DNA of 64,000 nucleotides from Alistipes sp. (GTDB taxonomy: Bacteria; Bacteroidota; Bacteroidia; Bacteroidales; Rikenellaceae), in assembly GCA_017403125.1 (NCBI GenBank), contig JAFQOR010000010.1, positions 18,545 through 82,544 of the forward strand, in the 5' to 3' direction. Within the stretch, counting starts at the first letter, position 1; each line of letters opens with the position of its first letter. A model generated the notes under the pieces. That model did not search any database, was not told the origin of the DNA, and saw only the letters and a list, made by a program, of their open reading frames with translations. Shown piece after piece: positions 28,323 through 36,377 of the stretch. The position numbers and the translations under genes were made by a program.

Positions 28323-29210
28323 ATGATAGAGTTTGTATCAAAAAACAGGACCTATCTAATGGGCATAGCCATGATATTGGTCGTTATATACCATGCATTT
28401 AGCTGCGTATATAATCCTATCGGGGTTCTCAACATTGGGTATGTAGGCGTTGATATATTTCTATTTTTGTCAGGCTTCGGATTAGCCTCTTCGTTTGAGA
28501 AGAACAAAATATCACACTTCTACAAAAACCGCTTTACACGTATTTACCCAATATATTTCATAGGGGTATTGACCACATATCTCATTATGTGCCACAAAGT
28601 TTGGGGCATCGACGATTTGTTATATAATCTATCGTCGTTAGGCTTCTACACCGAAGGCGGCACCCAGCGTTATGATTGGTACTTGGAGAGTCTGTTTACG
28701 CTCTATCTACTCTTCCCCGCATTTTACTACTTCTCAAAACTGAAATACGTAGCCCTATCATTGCTATTTGTCGCCACGGCTGTTGTGCTTTATGCGTTTG
28801 ATGTGCCTTGGTGGTACGATTGCCTAATAGCAAGATTGCCCATATTCCTCTACGGCATAATGTTTGCCAAGTGCCATAAATCGGCAAAACACATTGGTTT
28901 ATTGGGACTTATACTCTATATTCCCTGTCGTCTATATGTGTCGCATTTTTTAGCATCATCGCTACTCGTTATCGCCATCATATACCTATCATGGCACTAT
29001 ATGGGGCGACTAAAATCATCTGTAAGAAATGCAATAGATATTGTTGGCAAACACACATTGGAGATATACATAGCCAATCTCTATATATGTTGGGGCGTTC
29101 AGATATATACCCTGAACATGACCGAAAAAATTGCGTTATACATCATTGTTCAAGCTGTTGGCGCATACCTGATAATAAAATTAAATAAATATATAACGAG
29201 ATGGCTATAA
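28323..29210 (+). CDS. Acyltransferase 3 family membrane protein
   Basis: A 295-aa integral membrane protein with about nine or ten hydrophobic segments. The family hallmarks are the histidine in VVIYHAF near the N-terminus, the DIFLFLSGFGLASSF motif and the FTRIYPIYFIG loop. Such enzymes O-acetylate or otherwise acylate surface polysaccharides or peptidoglycan. It is only 12 bases after ruvB, but the functional link is probably accidental. Codon use is more AT-rich than in ruvB. A strong terminator hairpin follows. Confidence 0.85.
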   Translation: MIEFVSKNRTYLMGIAMILVVIYHAFSCVYNPIGVLNIGYVGVDIFLFLSGFGLASSFEKNKISHFYKNRFTRIYPIYFIGVLTTYLIMCHKVWGIDDLLYNLSSLGFYTEGGTQRYDWYLESLFTLYLLFPAFYYFSKLKYVALSLLFVATAVVLYAFDVPWWYDCLIARLPIFLYGIMFAKCHKSAKHIGLLGLILYIPCRLYVSHFLASSLLVIAIIYLSWHYMGRLKSSVRNAIDIVGKHTLEIYIANLYICWGVQIYTLNMTEKIALYIIVQAVGAYLIIKLNKYITRWL

Positions 29211-29214
29211 GATA

Positions 29215-29243
29215 AATAAAGGAGTGCAGTGCACTCCTTTATT
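29215..29243. terminator. Bidirectional terminator
   Basis: A perfect 13-bp stem (AATAAAGGAGTGC with GCACTCCTTTATT), three-base loop, between convergent acyltransferase and lipoprotein genes. Confidence 0.8.
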
Positions 29244-29308
29244 CAACTTGGATTATCTGTTTCGCGATACTATTTTGCTTATGAGAATCTAACCGCCAAT
29301 CACCCAAC

Positions 29309-29932
29309 TCATTCGTCTTTGTGGCAATCCTTATGCTCTTCGGCAATCTTTTGTCGAAGTTTTTCCACCCACTCATCCACGGGCTCGTCGCTAAATACGC
29401 CTACGTATCTACAAAGATGCTTCTCCGGATAATTATCGCTCCACGCATCACTATGAGGTAACACGCCCTCAAACACAACTATCTCACCATCGAAATATAC
29501 AACCGTCGCACCATACTCATGGTCGTAACAGCTACTATCGAAATATATAGTGGTTGTCTCTTTGTCGAAGCGGACATCCTCTACACGCTCATGCAACTCT
29601 CCACATAGCCCCGTAGTAATATTATAAGGCTCACAATAACTAATCCAACTATTGCCATCAAGTCTAAATCCATGATAGATGGCTCCATAACCACCGCTAC
29701 TCCAAAGTCGCCTATCACTCCACTCATTTTGACTGTACATGTATATATAGGTCTCTTCAATCAATAATAGTTTCGTTGTCAATGACTCCGCCACAGCCTC
29801 TCTATCGAAATCATTTCTAACCTTAGCTATATTTTCTGTATTAACACCCTCTAATGTAATAAACGTCAGTTCGTCCGTTTTGCTACATGCCATCGCTACG
29901 ATGCACATAGTTAAAATAGTTAATTTTTTCAT
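29309..29932 (-). CDS. Small surface-type lipoprotein, paralogue of 327-956
   Basis: A 207-aa lipoprotein starting at MKKLTILTMCIVAMAC; the lipidated cysteine is at 16, followed by SKTDE. The longer reading frame adds 32 residues that come from the duplicated AT-rich upstream region. It shares with the copy at 327-956 the signal peptide, a VNTENI motif, the Tyr/Asp-rich strand pattern (CYDHEYGATVVYFDGE), the VLP-SDA turn and the C-terminal charged helix. Identity is high in the signal peptide and moderate elsewhere, so the duplication is not recent, or the mature domain is under diversifying change. No catalytic motif seen. Confidence 0.8.
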   Translation of the reverse strand: MKKLTILTMCIVAMACSKTDELTFITLEGVNTENIAKVRNDFDREAVAESLTTKLLLIEETYIYMYSQNEWSDRRLWSSGGYGAIYHGFRLDGNSWISYCEPYNITTGLCGELHERVEDVRFDKETTTIYFDSSCYDHEYGATVVYFDGEIVVFEGVLPHSDAWSDNYPEKHLCRYVGVFSDEPVDEWVEKLRQKIAEEHKDCHKDE

Positions 29933-30229
29933 AAGCCTAGATGTTTTATGGGGTTGATAAAATCCATCACGAGCGCAATGTAAAAAAAAATTAGATTTTG
30001 CAAACAAAATAATACTTTTTTTTCGCATTTGTGATAAAAAAAAACATCGTGCTGCCTATAAATCGGGTAATTTTTAGGAGATTAGGCATCGCGATTGGTA
30101 TGGGATGTTAGCACGTGATTGGCTGTGCGGAATATGATTTTTGTGGTCTTTTCTTTGGACGCCCGGCAACGACTGTGCTGCACACAAGCCCCCAATCTTC
30201 CGCACTATTACTATTATCATTTTGTGACA

Positions 30230-30251
30230 CGGGTATTAAAAATAATACCCA
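30230..30251. repeat. Dispersed 22-bp palindrome, copy 2
   Basis: Same stem as at 14-35 but the last base is A instead of G, leaving eight of nine pairs. Lies at the outer end of cassette copy B. Confidence 0.8.
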
Positions 30252-30289
30252 CACACATGTGAAGAGCACCAAAAGTTTTTTATCCAACC

Positions 30290-30304
30290 TTTTTTTGGGG
30301 GGGG
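30290..30304. repeat. T7-G8 homopolymer junction
   Basis: Seven T followed directly by eight G. A tract of this kind is prone to slippage; it lies in intergenic DNA between the end of cassette copy B and a short ORF-like stretch. Confidence 0.7.
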
Positions 30305-30423
30305 TACTTCAATGACGGAACGGTTTGGTTGATTGCAGAGCATTGCAAAGGCACGGCAGAGCAGCTTGATTGGTGGCACAAAAGCCTCCTTGATGATGCG
30401 TCGCTTGGGGCGGGCTTACGCCC
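30305..30423 (+). other. Possible gene fragment in intergenic DNA
   Basis: The frame running through FNDGTVWLIAEHCKG and TAEQLDWWHK has protein-like composition but no start codon upstream and runs into the CTACCCTTT element. It may be a remnant of a lost gene. Nothing else is seen between the inverted cassette and the adh terminator. Confidence 0.25.
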
Positions 30424-30472
30424 TTTTACTACTCTTTACTACCCTTTCGCTACCCTTTTCGCCCTTCCTATG
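30424..30472 (-). repeat. CTACCCTTT 3'-end element, downstream of the alcohol dehydrogenase
   Basis: Imperfect 11-bp-period units (CTACTCTTT, CTACCCTTTCG, CTACCCTTTTCG). Relative to the adh transcript it reads AAAGGGTAG and lies just beyond the terminator hairpin. Related elements lie at 36378-36422, 42712-42756, 51820-51850, 54325-54357 and 63637-63735. Confidence 0.55.
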
Positions 30473-30480
30473 AAACAGCA

Positions 30481-30512
30481 GCGCAGCGCGACTATCGGAA
30501 GTCGCACTGCGC
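30481..30512 (-). terminator. Terminator of the alcohol dehydrogenase gene
   Basis: A 13-bp stem with one mismatch (GCGCAGCGCGACT with AGTCGCACTGCGC), six-base loop, 27 bases past the stop. Confidence 0.6.
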
Positions 30513-30538
30513 AATAGACACTTGGCGGCATCTGCCCC

Positions 30539-31708
30539 TTACAGACACATCTCGTAGATTCGCTCAACATCCTCGGGCGTGAGCGTCTTGAAGCCGCGAA
30601 TATCGCCATAGCGACACGCCTTGCGCGCCATCTCCTTGAAGTCTTCGCGCTTGATACCCACCTCCGTAAAGGTGCTCTGCAAGCCCAGGGTCTTGAAGAA
30701 GAAGTCCGACAGACGTTGAATACTCTGCTTGGCGATAGTCATAGGCTCCTGATTTGCATCGATGCCAAAGACGTTTACGCCAAACGATACATATTTTTCG
30801 ACATTTGTCTCGTCCAGACAGTACTCCATCCATCGCGGTGTAAGTATCGCCAAACCAAGACCATGCGTTATATCATACACGGCCGAGAGCTCGTGCTCCA
30901 TAGGGTGGCAACTCCACGCCTTCTTCTTGCCGCCATTTATGAAGCCGTTGATAGCCCACGACGAGGTCCACATAAGGTTGGCACGCGCCTCGTAGTTCTC
31001 GGGCTCGGCAATAGCGATTGGAGCGTAGCGCACAACAGTTTTGAGCATGCCCTCCATAAAGCAGTCGAGCATGTAGAGGTCCTTGTTCATATTGAAATAT
31101 ACCTCCATGATATGCGACATGATATCCGCCGCACCACACGCCGTTTGGTAGGCACTGACGCTATACGTGAGCGTAGGGTCGAGGAACGACACCTTGGGCA
31201 ACAAGGGCTGTGCCAAGCGTCCCAACTTATCCTGCGTAGCTAAATTACTGATTACGCCACCCGAGTCCATCTCCGAGCCTGTTGCCGAGAGCGTGAGTAT
31301 TGTCACCAATGGCAATGCGCGCTCGATGGGCTTGGCATTGGCACCGAAGAACTCCCACGGGTCATGCTCGACACATGCACCCGCCGCCATAAACTTCGTG
31401 GCATCAATGGTAGAGCCGCCACCAACAGCGAGCAAAACGTCAATATTGTGCTCCTTGCACATCTTGACACCCTCTCTTACCGACTCAATGCGCGGATTTG
31501 GCTCGATGCCCGACAACTCGAACACCTCCATGCCTGCTTTATGTAACACCTCTATAACATTATCATACAGACCTATACGCTTGATTGAGCCACCGCCATA
31601 GGTCAGCAATACCCTATTGCCATACTTTTTTAGCTCCTCGCCCAAATGCGACAACTGATTCTCGCCAAAATATACCTTGACAGGTATATCATATATAAAA
31701 CTGTTCAT
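30539..31708 (-). CDS. Iron-containing alcohol dehydrogenase (YqhD/BDH type)
   Basis: A 389-aa cytoplasmic oxidoreductase reducing aldehydes to alcohols with NAD(P)H. The nucleotide-binding motif GGGSTIDATK, metal-binding residues in GAADIMSHIMEVYF (Asp and His) and SCHPMEHELSAVYDITHG (two His) are all present. The tyrosine/asparagine-rich N-terminus FIYDIPVKVYFGENQL is typical of the BDH/YqhD branch, which usually prefers NADPH. It follows the TIR-like membrane-protein gene by 46 bases on the same strand, but a terminator-free gap and housekeeping-type sequence suggest it need not share that locus's function. Confidence 0.92.
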   Translation of the reverse strand: MNSFIYDIPVKVYFGENQLSHLGEELKKYGNRVLLTYGGGSIKRIGLYDNVIEVLHKAGMEVFELSGIEPNPRIESVREGVKMCKEHNIDVLLAVGGGSTIDATKFMAAGACVEHDPWEFFGANAKPIERALPLVTILTLSATGSEMDSGGVISNLATQDKLGRLAQPLLPKVSFLDPTLTYSVSAYQTACGAADIMSHIMEVYFNMNKDLYMLDCFMEGMLKTVVRYAPIAIAEPENYEARANLMWTSSWAINGFINGGKKKAWSCHPMEHELSAVYDITHGLGLAILTPRWMEYCLDETNVEKYVSFGVNVFGIDANQEPMTIAKQSIQRLSDFFFKTLGLQSTFTEVGIKREDFKEMARKACRYGDIRGFKTLTPEDVERIYEMCL

Positions 31709-31754
31709 GGAATAATATTTTAATTTAAGCTAATTTACACCTTCATATCGCCCG

Positions 31755-33179
31755 CTACCACGACGACAACTCCGAGAAGTCGAGATAGCACTTATCGCCG
31801 CGTACCATAACCCTGTTGTCGCGAATCTTTGCATCCACATCTACATCAAGCCTACGGAGCAACTCCACCGTACCCTCCGGAACGACATACTCCATATCGC
31901 CGCCTCTGCTATCGAGTTTGGCGTGCTTGCTATACGCTATGAAGTAGAGAAACATAGGTTTCGAGCAGTATATCTCGCCGCCATCTGCCTCGCGTCGATA
32001 GACGCTCATAGGCATAGCGCCGACATTATCCATATAGTGACGACTTGCCAAAATGATATACGGCTCGTCGGAGTGCGAAATCTTCATAAAGTGTGCACAC
32101 TTTTCGGGCGATAGGTTCTCGCTACCGAGTATCTTCTCGTAGGCATTGCGCGTACCACTCGAAATAGATGTAGAGAAGACCCTTATCGAGTCGTTATGCT
32201 CCATAAACTCGCGTAACTCATCGACCGAAATTCTCTGCTCTTCGAGATTTTCACGACTGAAATGACGCCTTACGAGAGCATCATCCTTGGCATAGACAAC
32301 CAATGTATCGAGTCCCAAAGGCACCGACACGATACAGTCGTCGCCACTGCGCAGACCTATATCATACATATTCGCCGAGTCCGCCGAGATTGCCACCGTG
32401 AAATAACGTTTGTCATTGCCCTGTGCCTCCTCCACCAAGATAGGCCATGCCACACCGCTGGGCAGGGGTAGATAGTCGGCATTGGGCAGAGCCTTGACAT
32501 CCACGCCATACTCGTGCGCTATATACCTCTCGGCAGAGCCACCTCCGATGATTAACAGCTCTCGCTCGTGTCCTACACGTGCATCATTTGCGGGTCGCGA
32601 CAGCAACAGATACAACATCATGCCACATGCTGCCAACAACACCAATAGCACCATAGTCACCCACCTCACGCGACGCAACGTGGCGACCAGCGCACCTCGC
32701 TTCGACGAGGCTTGCGCGGCGCATATATCGTAAATCGTACGACGCAACACGCCCTTGACTTTGAGCACCAGGTCAAAGTCATTGACATAGTTTATGTAGT
32801 ACTCCTTGGTGAGCCCCTTAAATAGTCCATCGACATAGGCCTCCTCGGGGCTCTTGACCTCACCACGACGAAAGAAGACATAGATGTAGGGGTATCCACG
32901 CTCTTGGCGACACTTCATGGCATGCACATACTCCTGCTCGGTCTTCTCGCCAATGCAACCATCGAGCACAAAGAGCACTATATCAGCATCGTTGGATATA
33001 AAGTCGTCGAAATCGTCTTGAAGAATGGTCGATAGATTGTCATAAGAGGAGATATTGACACATATATCTTGCTTCATGCGAGCATACTCGGTAGTCATAT
33101 CATTTGCCAACGCCTTGATACTTTTGCGCTGCTCGTCAAGATTCTTTGCTCCGGCTACAAATATCGATATCCTCTTCAT
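31755..33179 (-). CDS. Membrane protein: cytoplasmic TIR-like domain plus extracytoplasmic binding-protein-like domain
   Basis: A 474-aa protein of unusual layout. Residues 1-150 look like a Rossmann-type TIR/DUF4062-like domain: strand ISIFVAG, a conserved-looking DADIVLFVLDG strand, a glutamate-rich helix start EKTEQEYVHAM and strand YPYIYVFFRR. A basic stretch and one transmembrane helix follow (about 173-193). Residues 207-435 resemble a periplasmic solute-binding domain of the phosphate/PstS type (LLIIGGGSAERYIA; a phosphate-loop-like SSGTRNAYEKIL at 340-351). No signal peptide, so the N-terminus is inside. Last gene of the sigma/RyR run. I infer sensing outside coupled to an enzyme or interaction domain inside. 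TIR assignment is tentative. Confidence 0.6.
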   Translation of the reverse strand: MKRISIFVAGAKNLDEQRKSIKALANDMTTEYARMKQDICVNISSYDNLSTILQDDFDDFISNDADIVLFVLDGCIGEKTEQEYVHAMKCRQERGYPYIYVFFRRGEVKSPEEAYVDGLFKGLTKEYYINYVNDFDLVLKVKGVLRRTIYDICAAQASSKRGALVATLRRVRWVTMVLLVLLAACGMMLYLLLSRPANDARVGHERELLIIGGGSAERYIAHEYGVDVKALPNADYLPLPSGVAWPILVEEAQGNDKRYFTVAISADSANMYDIGLRSGDDCIVSVPLGLDTLVVYAKDDALVRRHFSRENLEEQRISVDELREFMEHNDSIRVFSTSISSGTRNAYEKILGSENLSPEKCAHFMKISHSDEPYIILASRHYMDNVGAMPMSVYRREADGGEIYCSKPMFLYFIAYSKHAKLDSRGGDMEYVVPEGTVELLRRLDVDVDAKIRDNRVMVRGDKCYLDFSELSSW

Positions 33180-33286
33180 CTTCGAAACAATTAGCCGTTA
33201 AACGGCACATAACACTTCATCTGCAAATATCGCAAAAATTATCTATATATGCAATACCCACAGTACATATAGTGCTATTTGAGAGC

Positions 33287-33655
33287 CTATTGCCTCCTCG
33301 ATGCCTTCTCGGTAGCCTCTGCTGCCCAATCCAAATACATCGCAGCCTTCTCTTGCGACTTGACAGCATATCCTACATAGAGCTCATACTTCTCCATCGC
33401 ATCCTCCGCATATTTTGCATAGCTCTCTGCGCGGTCGATATTCCCATTTTTCGTATAGTATGCCACATCGCGCTGATACTCCTCGGCACGTTTCAGATAG
33501 TATTCCGCCTCGCGCATATAGCTATCTGCCTGTGTCTTATGATACTCTGCCTCGCGATAGTAGTCGCGCGCCTTGCGCATGTAGTAGTCGTCCTGCGCAT
33601 GTGCCACCGACCCAAGCGCCATGACGGTGATAAATAGCAACAAAAATCTCTTCAT
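33287..33655 (-). CDS. Secreted helical-repeat protein
   Basis: A 122-aa protein with a signal peptide (AHAQ end). The mature part is almost wholly alpha-helical, built from recurring units of the form YYxREAEYxxxxADSYMREAEYYLKRAEEY, rich in Tyr, Glu, Ala and Lys with a spacing of about 14 and 7 residues. It would form a long coiled or tetratricopeptide-like hairpin in the periplasm. Start chosen at MKRFLLLF, three codons inside the longest frame. It lies between the RyR gene and the TIR-like/binding-protein gene; it may bind the latter's outer domain. Function unknown. Confidence 0.7.
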   Translation of the reverse strand: MKRFLLLFITVMALGSVAHAQDDYYMRKARDYYREAEYHKTQADSYMREAEYYLKRAEEYQRDVAYYTKNGNIDRAESYAKYAEDAMEKYELYVGYAVKSQEKAAMYLDWAAEATEKASRRQ

Positions 33656-33700
33656 AGTACACATCTATTTAGGTTGTACGAAAAATCACATACCCCTCGC

Positions 33701-33997
33701 CTACTCCTTGCTAATTTTGTAGCCGAGGCTACGTATGAGTCCCAACGTAGCCATGGCTGTTTTGCGGTCGTAGAGGCGCTCCTCCTCCGGGAGCTCGCTA
33801 TATGGCACAAGACATGGATGCTGTTTCAGAGCATCGTTGCGTTCGGGACCATAGCTCCATCCCGCATCGAAACGTGCCTGTGCCCACTCGTCGTGCACCC
33901 TCTCGGCCATAACCTCCACCAAAGCCTTCAACTCCTCCGGCAGCTCGGCACCACCATCGTCGAGGTGCATAGGTCTATACTCCATGCTCTGTTTCAT
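33701..33997 (-). CDS. RyR-domain protein
   Basis: A 98-aa soluble protein that is little more than one ryanodine-receptor (RyR) repeat: the sequence from VHDEWAQARFDAGWSYGPER through HPCLVPYSELPEEERLYDR to LIRSLGYKI matches the family pattern. Bacterial RyR domains are usually found in signalling or conflict-related contexts, with unknown ligand. Start set at the ATG at 33997; a GTG lies two codons upstream. A second RyR copy forms the C-terminus of the adjacent upstream protein. Confidence 0.85.
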   Translation of the reverse strand: MKQSMEYRPMHLDDGGAELPEELKALVEVMAERVHDEWAQARFDAGWSYGPERNDALKQHPCLVPYSELPEEERLYDRKTAMATLGLIRSLGYKISKE

Positions 33998-34151
33998 ATC
34001 CACGAAAATCTAATCTTATACGGTTTTACCACGCCTACATATACAACGGTAAGAATCCCAACTCTATTGTGCTGTTTACGGGTATCGTCACCCAAATTTC
34101 TTCATATCGTAGTTAGGGTTAGTTTGTTATAAGCGTTATATAAACTCTATT

Positions 34152-35153
34152 TTACCTCTTTGTTTTGACTATTTCGTATCCGAGTTTATACATCAACTTA
34201 ATGGTCTGCATTGCCATCTCGCGATCATACTGCTTCTCGCTATCCTCAAGCTCGGCATAGGGCACCAAGTCGGGTGTCTGCTTCAACGTATCGTTGCGCT
34301 CCGGTCCGTATGTCCACCCCTCGGCACGGCGGCTCTCCGCCCATATCTCGTGTGCATTCTCGGCTATCGCCTCACGCAACTCGCAAATATCTGCCGAGAG
34401 CTCCACATCCGTAATATCTATCGGCTTGGGGTCATACTCCTTGTTATCGCGCGTGTTTGCCGCGACTATATAGTTCTCCGACACAGCCCACGCCTTTTGG
34501 AACTGCTGCAACGGATGCTTCACCGAATCGGCGATGTCGTTGGGGTCATAAAGCGTAACACTCTCCTCATCTATCGCAAGCACCACGACTACATGGTCGG
34601 GACGCTGACACTCCGTAGCCATAGCATCATATCCGGCAAGAAGATACTGATTGAGCGCAACAATAACATCGTCGCCCGCAGCCAAAGCTCGCTCGATATC
34701 GGCAACCGACGACTGATAGCGTCGTGTGACATAGAGTCCGTATCTCTCCAAATGACGCCCTACGTTATGCAGCGCCGTACCTTCGCACTTCTGCCAATTG
34801 TTATCTACCGCAGCTTCGAGTATAGCCTCCTCGTCGAAGCCGATACCACGCCTACGCATAACATACTTTTCGCACTCCACACAACACAAATTGCTGTTGT
34901 CGCACTTTGCCGCCAGAGCGTCGATGGGCAATATTCTCACGCGACGCGACGTGGCCGACATAGCGCCAAGCATATTGAGATTAACCTCATCATCCACCTT
35001 GCGGGCAACCTGCATAATCTCACGCAGCTCCTCGTCGTGACCAAGAGCCTCGAAGATGGCATCATACTCAGCCAATGTTGCCTCACCATCGAAATAGGCA
35101 GCCAGCACCTCGTCTGACACGCTAACCTTTTTACTACTCTTCTTCATCGTCAT
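34152..35153 (-). CDS. Anti-sigma-like / C39-like / RyR fusion protein
   Basis: A 333-aa protein with three parts. Residues about 12-55 (SDEVLAAYFDGEATLAEYDAI, then a helix) resemble the N-terminal domain of anti-sigma factors. Residues about 80-235 look like a C39/papain-like fold: a cysteine cluster NLCCVEC (Cys90 is 13 residues before RRRG, as in C39), GTALHNVGRHLERYGL, PDHVVVV (His187) and LYDPND (Asp203). Residues 245-331 are a RyR domain (AEGWTYGPERNDTLKQ). No membrane segment. The 5' end overlaps the sigma-factor gene by 20 bases. I infer a soluble sensor that holds the sigma factor; protease activity is unproven. Confidence 0.7.
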   Translation of the reverse strand: MTMKKSSKKVSVSDEVLAAYFDGEATLAEYDAIFEALGHDEELREIMQVARKVDDEVNLNMLGAMSATSRRVRILPIDALAAKCDNSNLCCVECEKYVMRRRGIGFDEEAILEAAVDNNWQKCEGTALHNVGRHLERYGLYVTRRYQSSVADIERALAAGDDVIVALNQYLLAGYDAMATECQRPDHVVVVLAIDEESVTLYDPNDIADSVKHPLQQFQKAWAVSENYIVAANTRDNKEYDPKPIDITDVELSADICELREAIAENAHEIWAESRRAEGWTYGPERNDTLKQTPDLVPYAELEDSEKQYDREMAMQTIKLMYKLGYEIVKTKR

Positions 35154-35706
35154 CTACTTTTTTAGCCTCTTTAAGTACTATGTCGGTAAGTTCCGTAATA
35201 GCACGTTTCTTAATATTATACAAATTACCAACCGTCACACCCAACTCTTTTGCGACATCCGCAGGGTCGGCATCCTGCAACACCAAACGCCTTAACGCAT
35301 AGACCGACCTCTTGTTTGGCATAAGACTAAACGCCCGCTCTAAATCCATTGCAGCATCGTTGCGACTCTCCTCGTCACAAATCTCGTCAGCTGTCGGTTT
35401 CCTATATTGAGGCTCGGAAGACCTATTTTCTATCATCCGACCACGTTTTGCTATAAAAAATCTGATCGCAACAATCTTCAACCACTGAAACAGAGAGCTT
35501 CTACCCTCATATTGTCGCAGACGTCGCGCATCATCCTCCAAGAGGTAGATATACAATTCGCTCACAAACTCATCATAATCCACCTCGTAGGAGAATACAT
35601 TGTTGATAATACTCTTGAAGAGCGGACGACAATCCTCAAAGAAGAATTTTTGCGTCACCTCCCCATCACGAGCAATCAATCTCTCTACAATCTCTTTTGC
35701 TTCCAT
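35134..35706 (-). CDS. ECF-type RNA polymerase sigma factor
   Basis: A 190-aa sigma-70 family protein. Region 2 contains VDYDEFVSELYIYLLEDD and the -10-recognition segment SLFQWLKIVAIRFFIAKRG; region 4 contains RRLVLQDADPADVAKELGVTVGNLYNIKKRAITEL, a helix-turn-helix. It starts the run of five same-strand genes and overlaps the anti-sigma-like fusion by 20 bases, the typical layout of an ECF sigma/anti-sigma pair. A -7 box for the housekeeping sigma lies at 35802-35809; auto-regulation is possible. The stimulus is unknown. Confidence 0.88.
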   Translation of the reverse strand: MEAKEIVERLIARDGEVTQKFFFEDCRPLFKSIINNVFSYEVDYDEFVSELYIYLLEDDARRLRQYEGRSSLFQWLKIVAIRFFIAKRGRMIENRSSEPQYRKPTADEICDEESRNDAAMDLERAFSLMPNKRSVYALRRLVLQDADPADVAKELGVTVGNLYNIKKRAITELTDIVLKEAKKVDDDEEE

Positions 35707-35801
35707 TAACTATATTGGGTTATAATTTCACTATCCACATAGCACCACCTACGCACAACGCGCAGCTACACGCCATGACGGCATAAACAGACTTCTATAC
35801 G

Positions 35802-35809
35802 CAAATGTA
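35802..35809 (-). promoter_or_regulatory. -7 box of the sigma/RyR operon
   Basis: TACATTTG on the minus strand; a -33 TTG is not clear. The leader would be about 90 bases. Confidence 0.4.
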
Positions 35810-35956
35810 CAAAAAAGTTCTTATATATCAGCTTACATCTCCATATATTTCGCACAGCCCCTAAAAAAGTGAAAAATTATTTTAGATACAAATGTTTATC
35901 ATACAGAGATTTAGAAACTGCACCCAATAAAAGATTCAAAAAAAGAGCATGAAAAT

Positions 35957-35987
35957 TTTGCTAATAAGAAAATAATACCTACATTTG
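35957..35987 (+). promoter_or_regulatory. tRNA-Leu promoter
   Basis: TTTG at 35957-35960, 19-bp spacer, TACATTTG at 35980-35987. An exact Bacteroidetes promoter about 18 bases before the mature tRNA. Confidence 0.7.
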
Positions 35988-36011
35988 CACACCAAATCAG
36001 AGAAATCTGAT

Positions 36012-36095
36012 GCCCAGATGGCGGAATCGGTAGACGCGCTGGTCTCAAACACCAGTAGGTTCACCCCTGTGCCGGTTCGACCCCGGCTCTGGGTA
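36012..36095 (+). tRNA. tRNA-Leu (anticodon CAA)
   Basis: An 84-base class II tRNA: acceptor GCCCAGA with TCTGGGT, anticodon stem CTGGT/ACCAG with loop CTCAAAC (anticodon CAA), a long variable arm, and T-arm GCCGG-TTCGACC-CCGGC. Discriminator A; CCA not encoded. Reads UUG. Confidence 0.93.
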
Positions 36096-36100
36096 CGAGG

Positions 36101-36130
36101 AGAGAAGTTCGAGAGAACTTCTCTTTTTTT
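36101..36130 (+). terminator. Rho-independent terminator of tRNA-Leu
   Basis: A perfect 10-bp stem AGAGAAGTTC/GAACTTCTCT with loop GAGA and a following run of T. Confidence 0.9.
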
Positions 36131-36144
36131 TGCTTGGCTCTATG

Positions 36145-36256
36145 GATGTTGGCGAGGGACTATGTCCCTACGCTGATGAGATTAGATTACATTGCGTGCA
36201 AGCTCGCTCGATGCTAATCTCCTCAGCGCTCGCCTACGGCATGCTCGCCAACTATC
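36145..36256. repeat. Imperfect 112-bp palindromic element
   Basis: Outer arms GATGTTGGCGAG and CTCGCCAACTATC and inner arms GCTGATGAGATTAG and CTAATCTCCTCAGC pair with few mismatches, with looser pairing between. It resembles a MITE-like palindrome or a large RNA hairpin. It fills part of the gene-free stretch between the tRNA-Leu terminator and the panD terminator; nothing else but the CTACCCTTT element is seen there. Confidence 0.5.
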
Positions 36257-36377
36257 ACTCCCCCGCATTGCCGCAGTACTCACCTTTTGGAGCGGTTGCG
36301 CGGATGGAATAAGAGTTTAGGAATGTTAAAGCGTTCAAGAATTTCGTGAGTCGAGAACGCCCCACTTTTTACAACCC

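Larger units (their letters stand above)
29309..30264 (-). repeat. Inverted-duplication cassette, copy B
   Basis: Reverse-complement counterpart of 1-956. The outer 180 bases (30081-30264) are nearly identical, the promoter region is similar with small indels, and the genes are diverged. The orientation makes it a potential substrate for inversion of the 29-kb segment between the copies. Confidence 0.85.
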
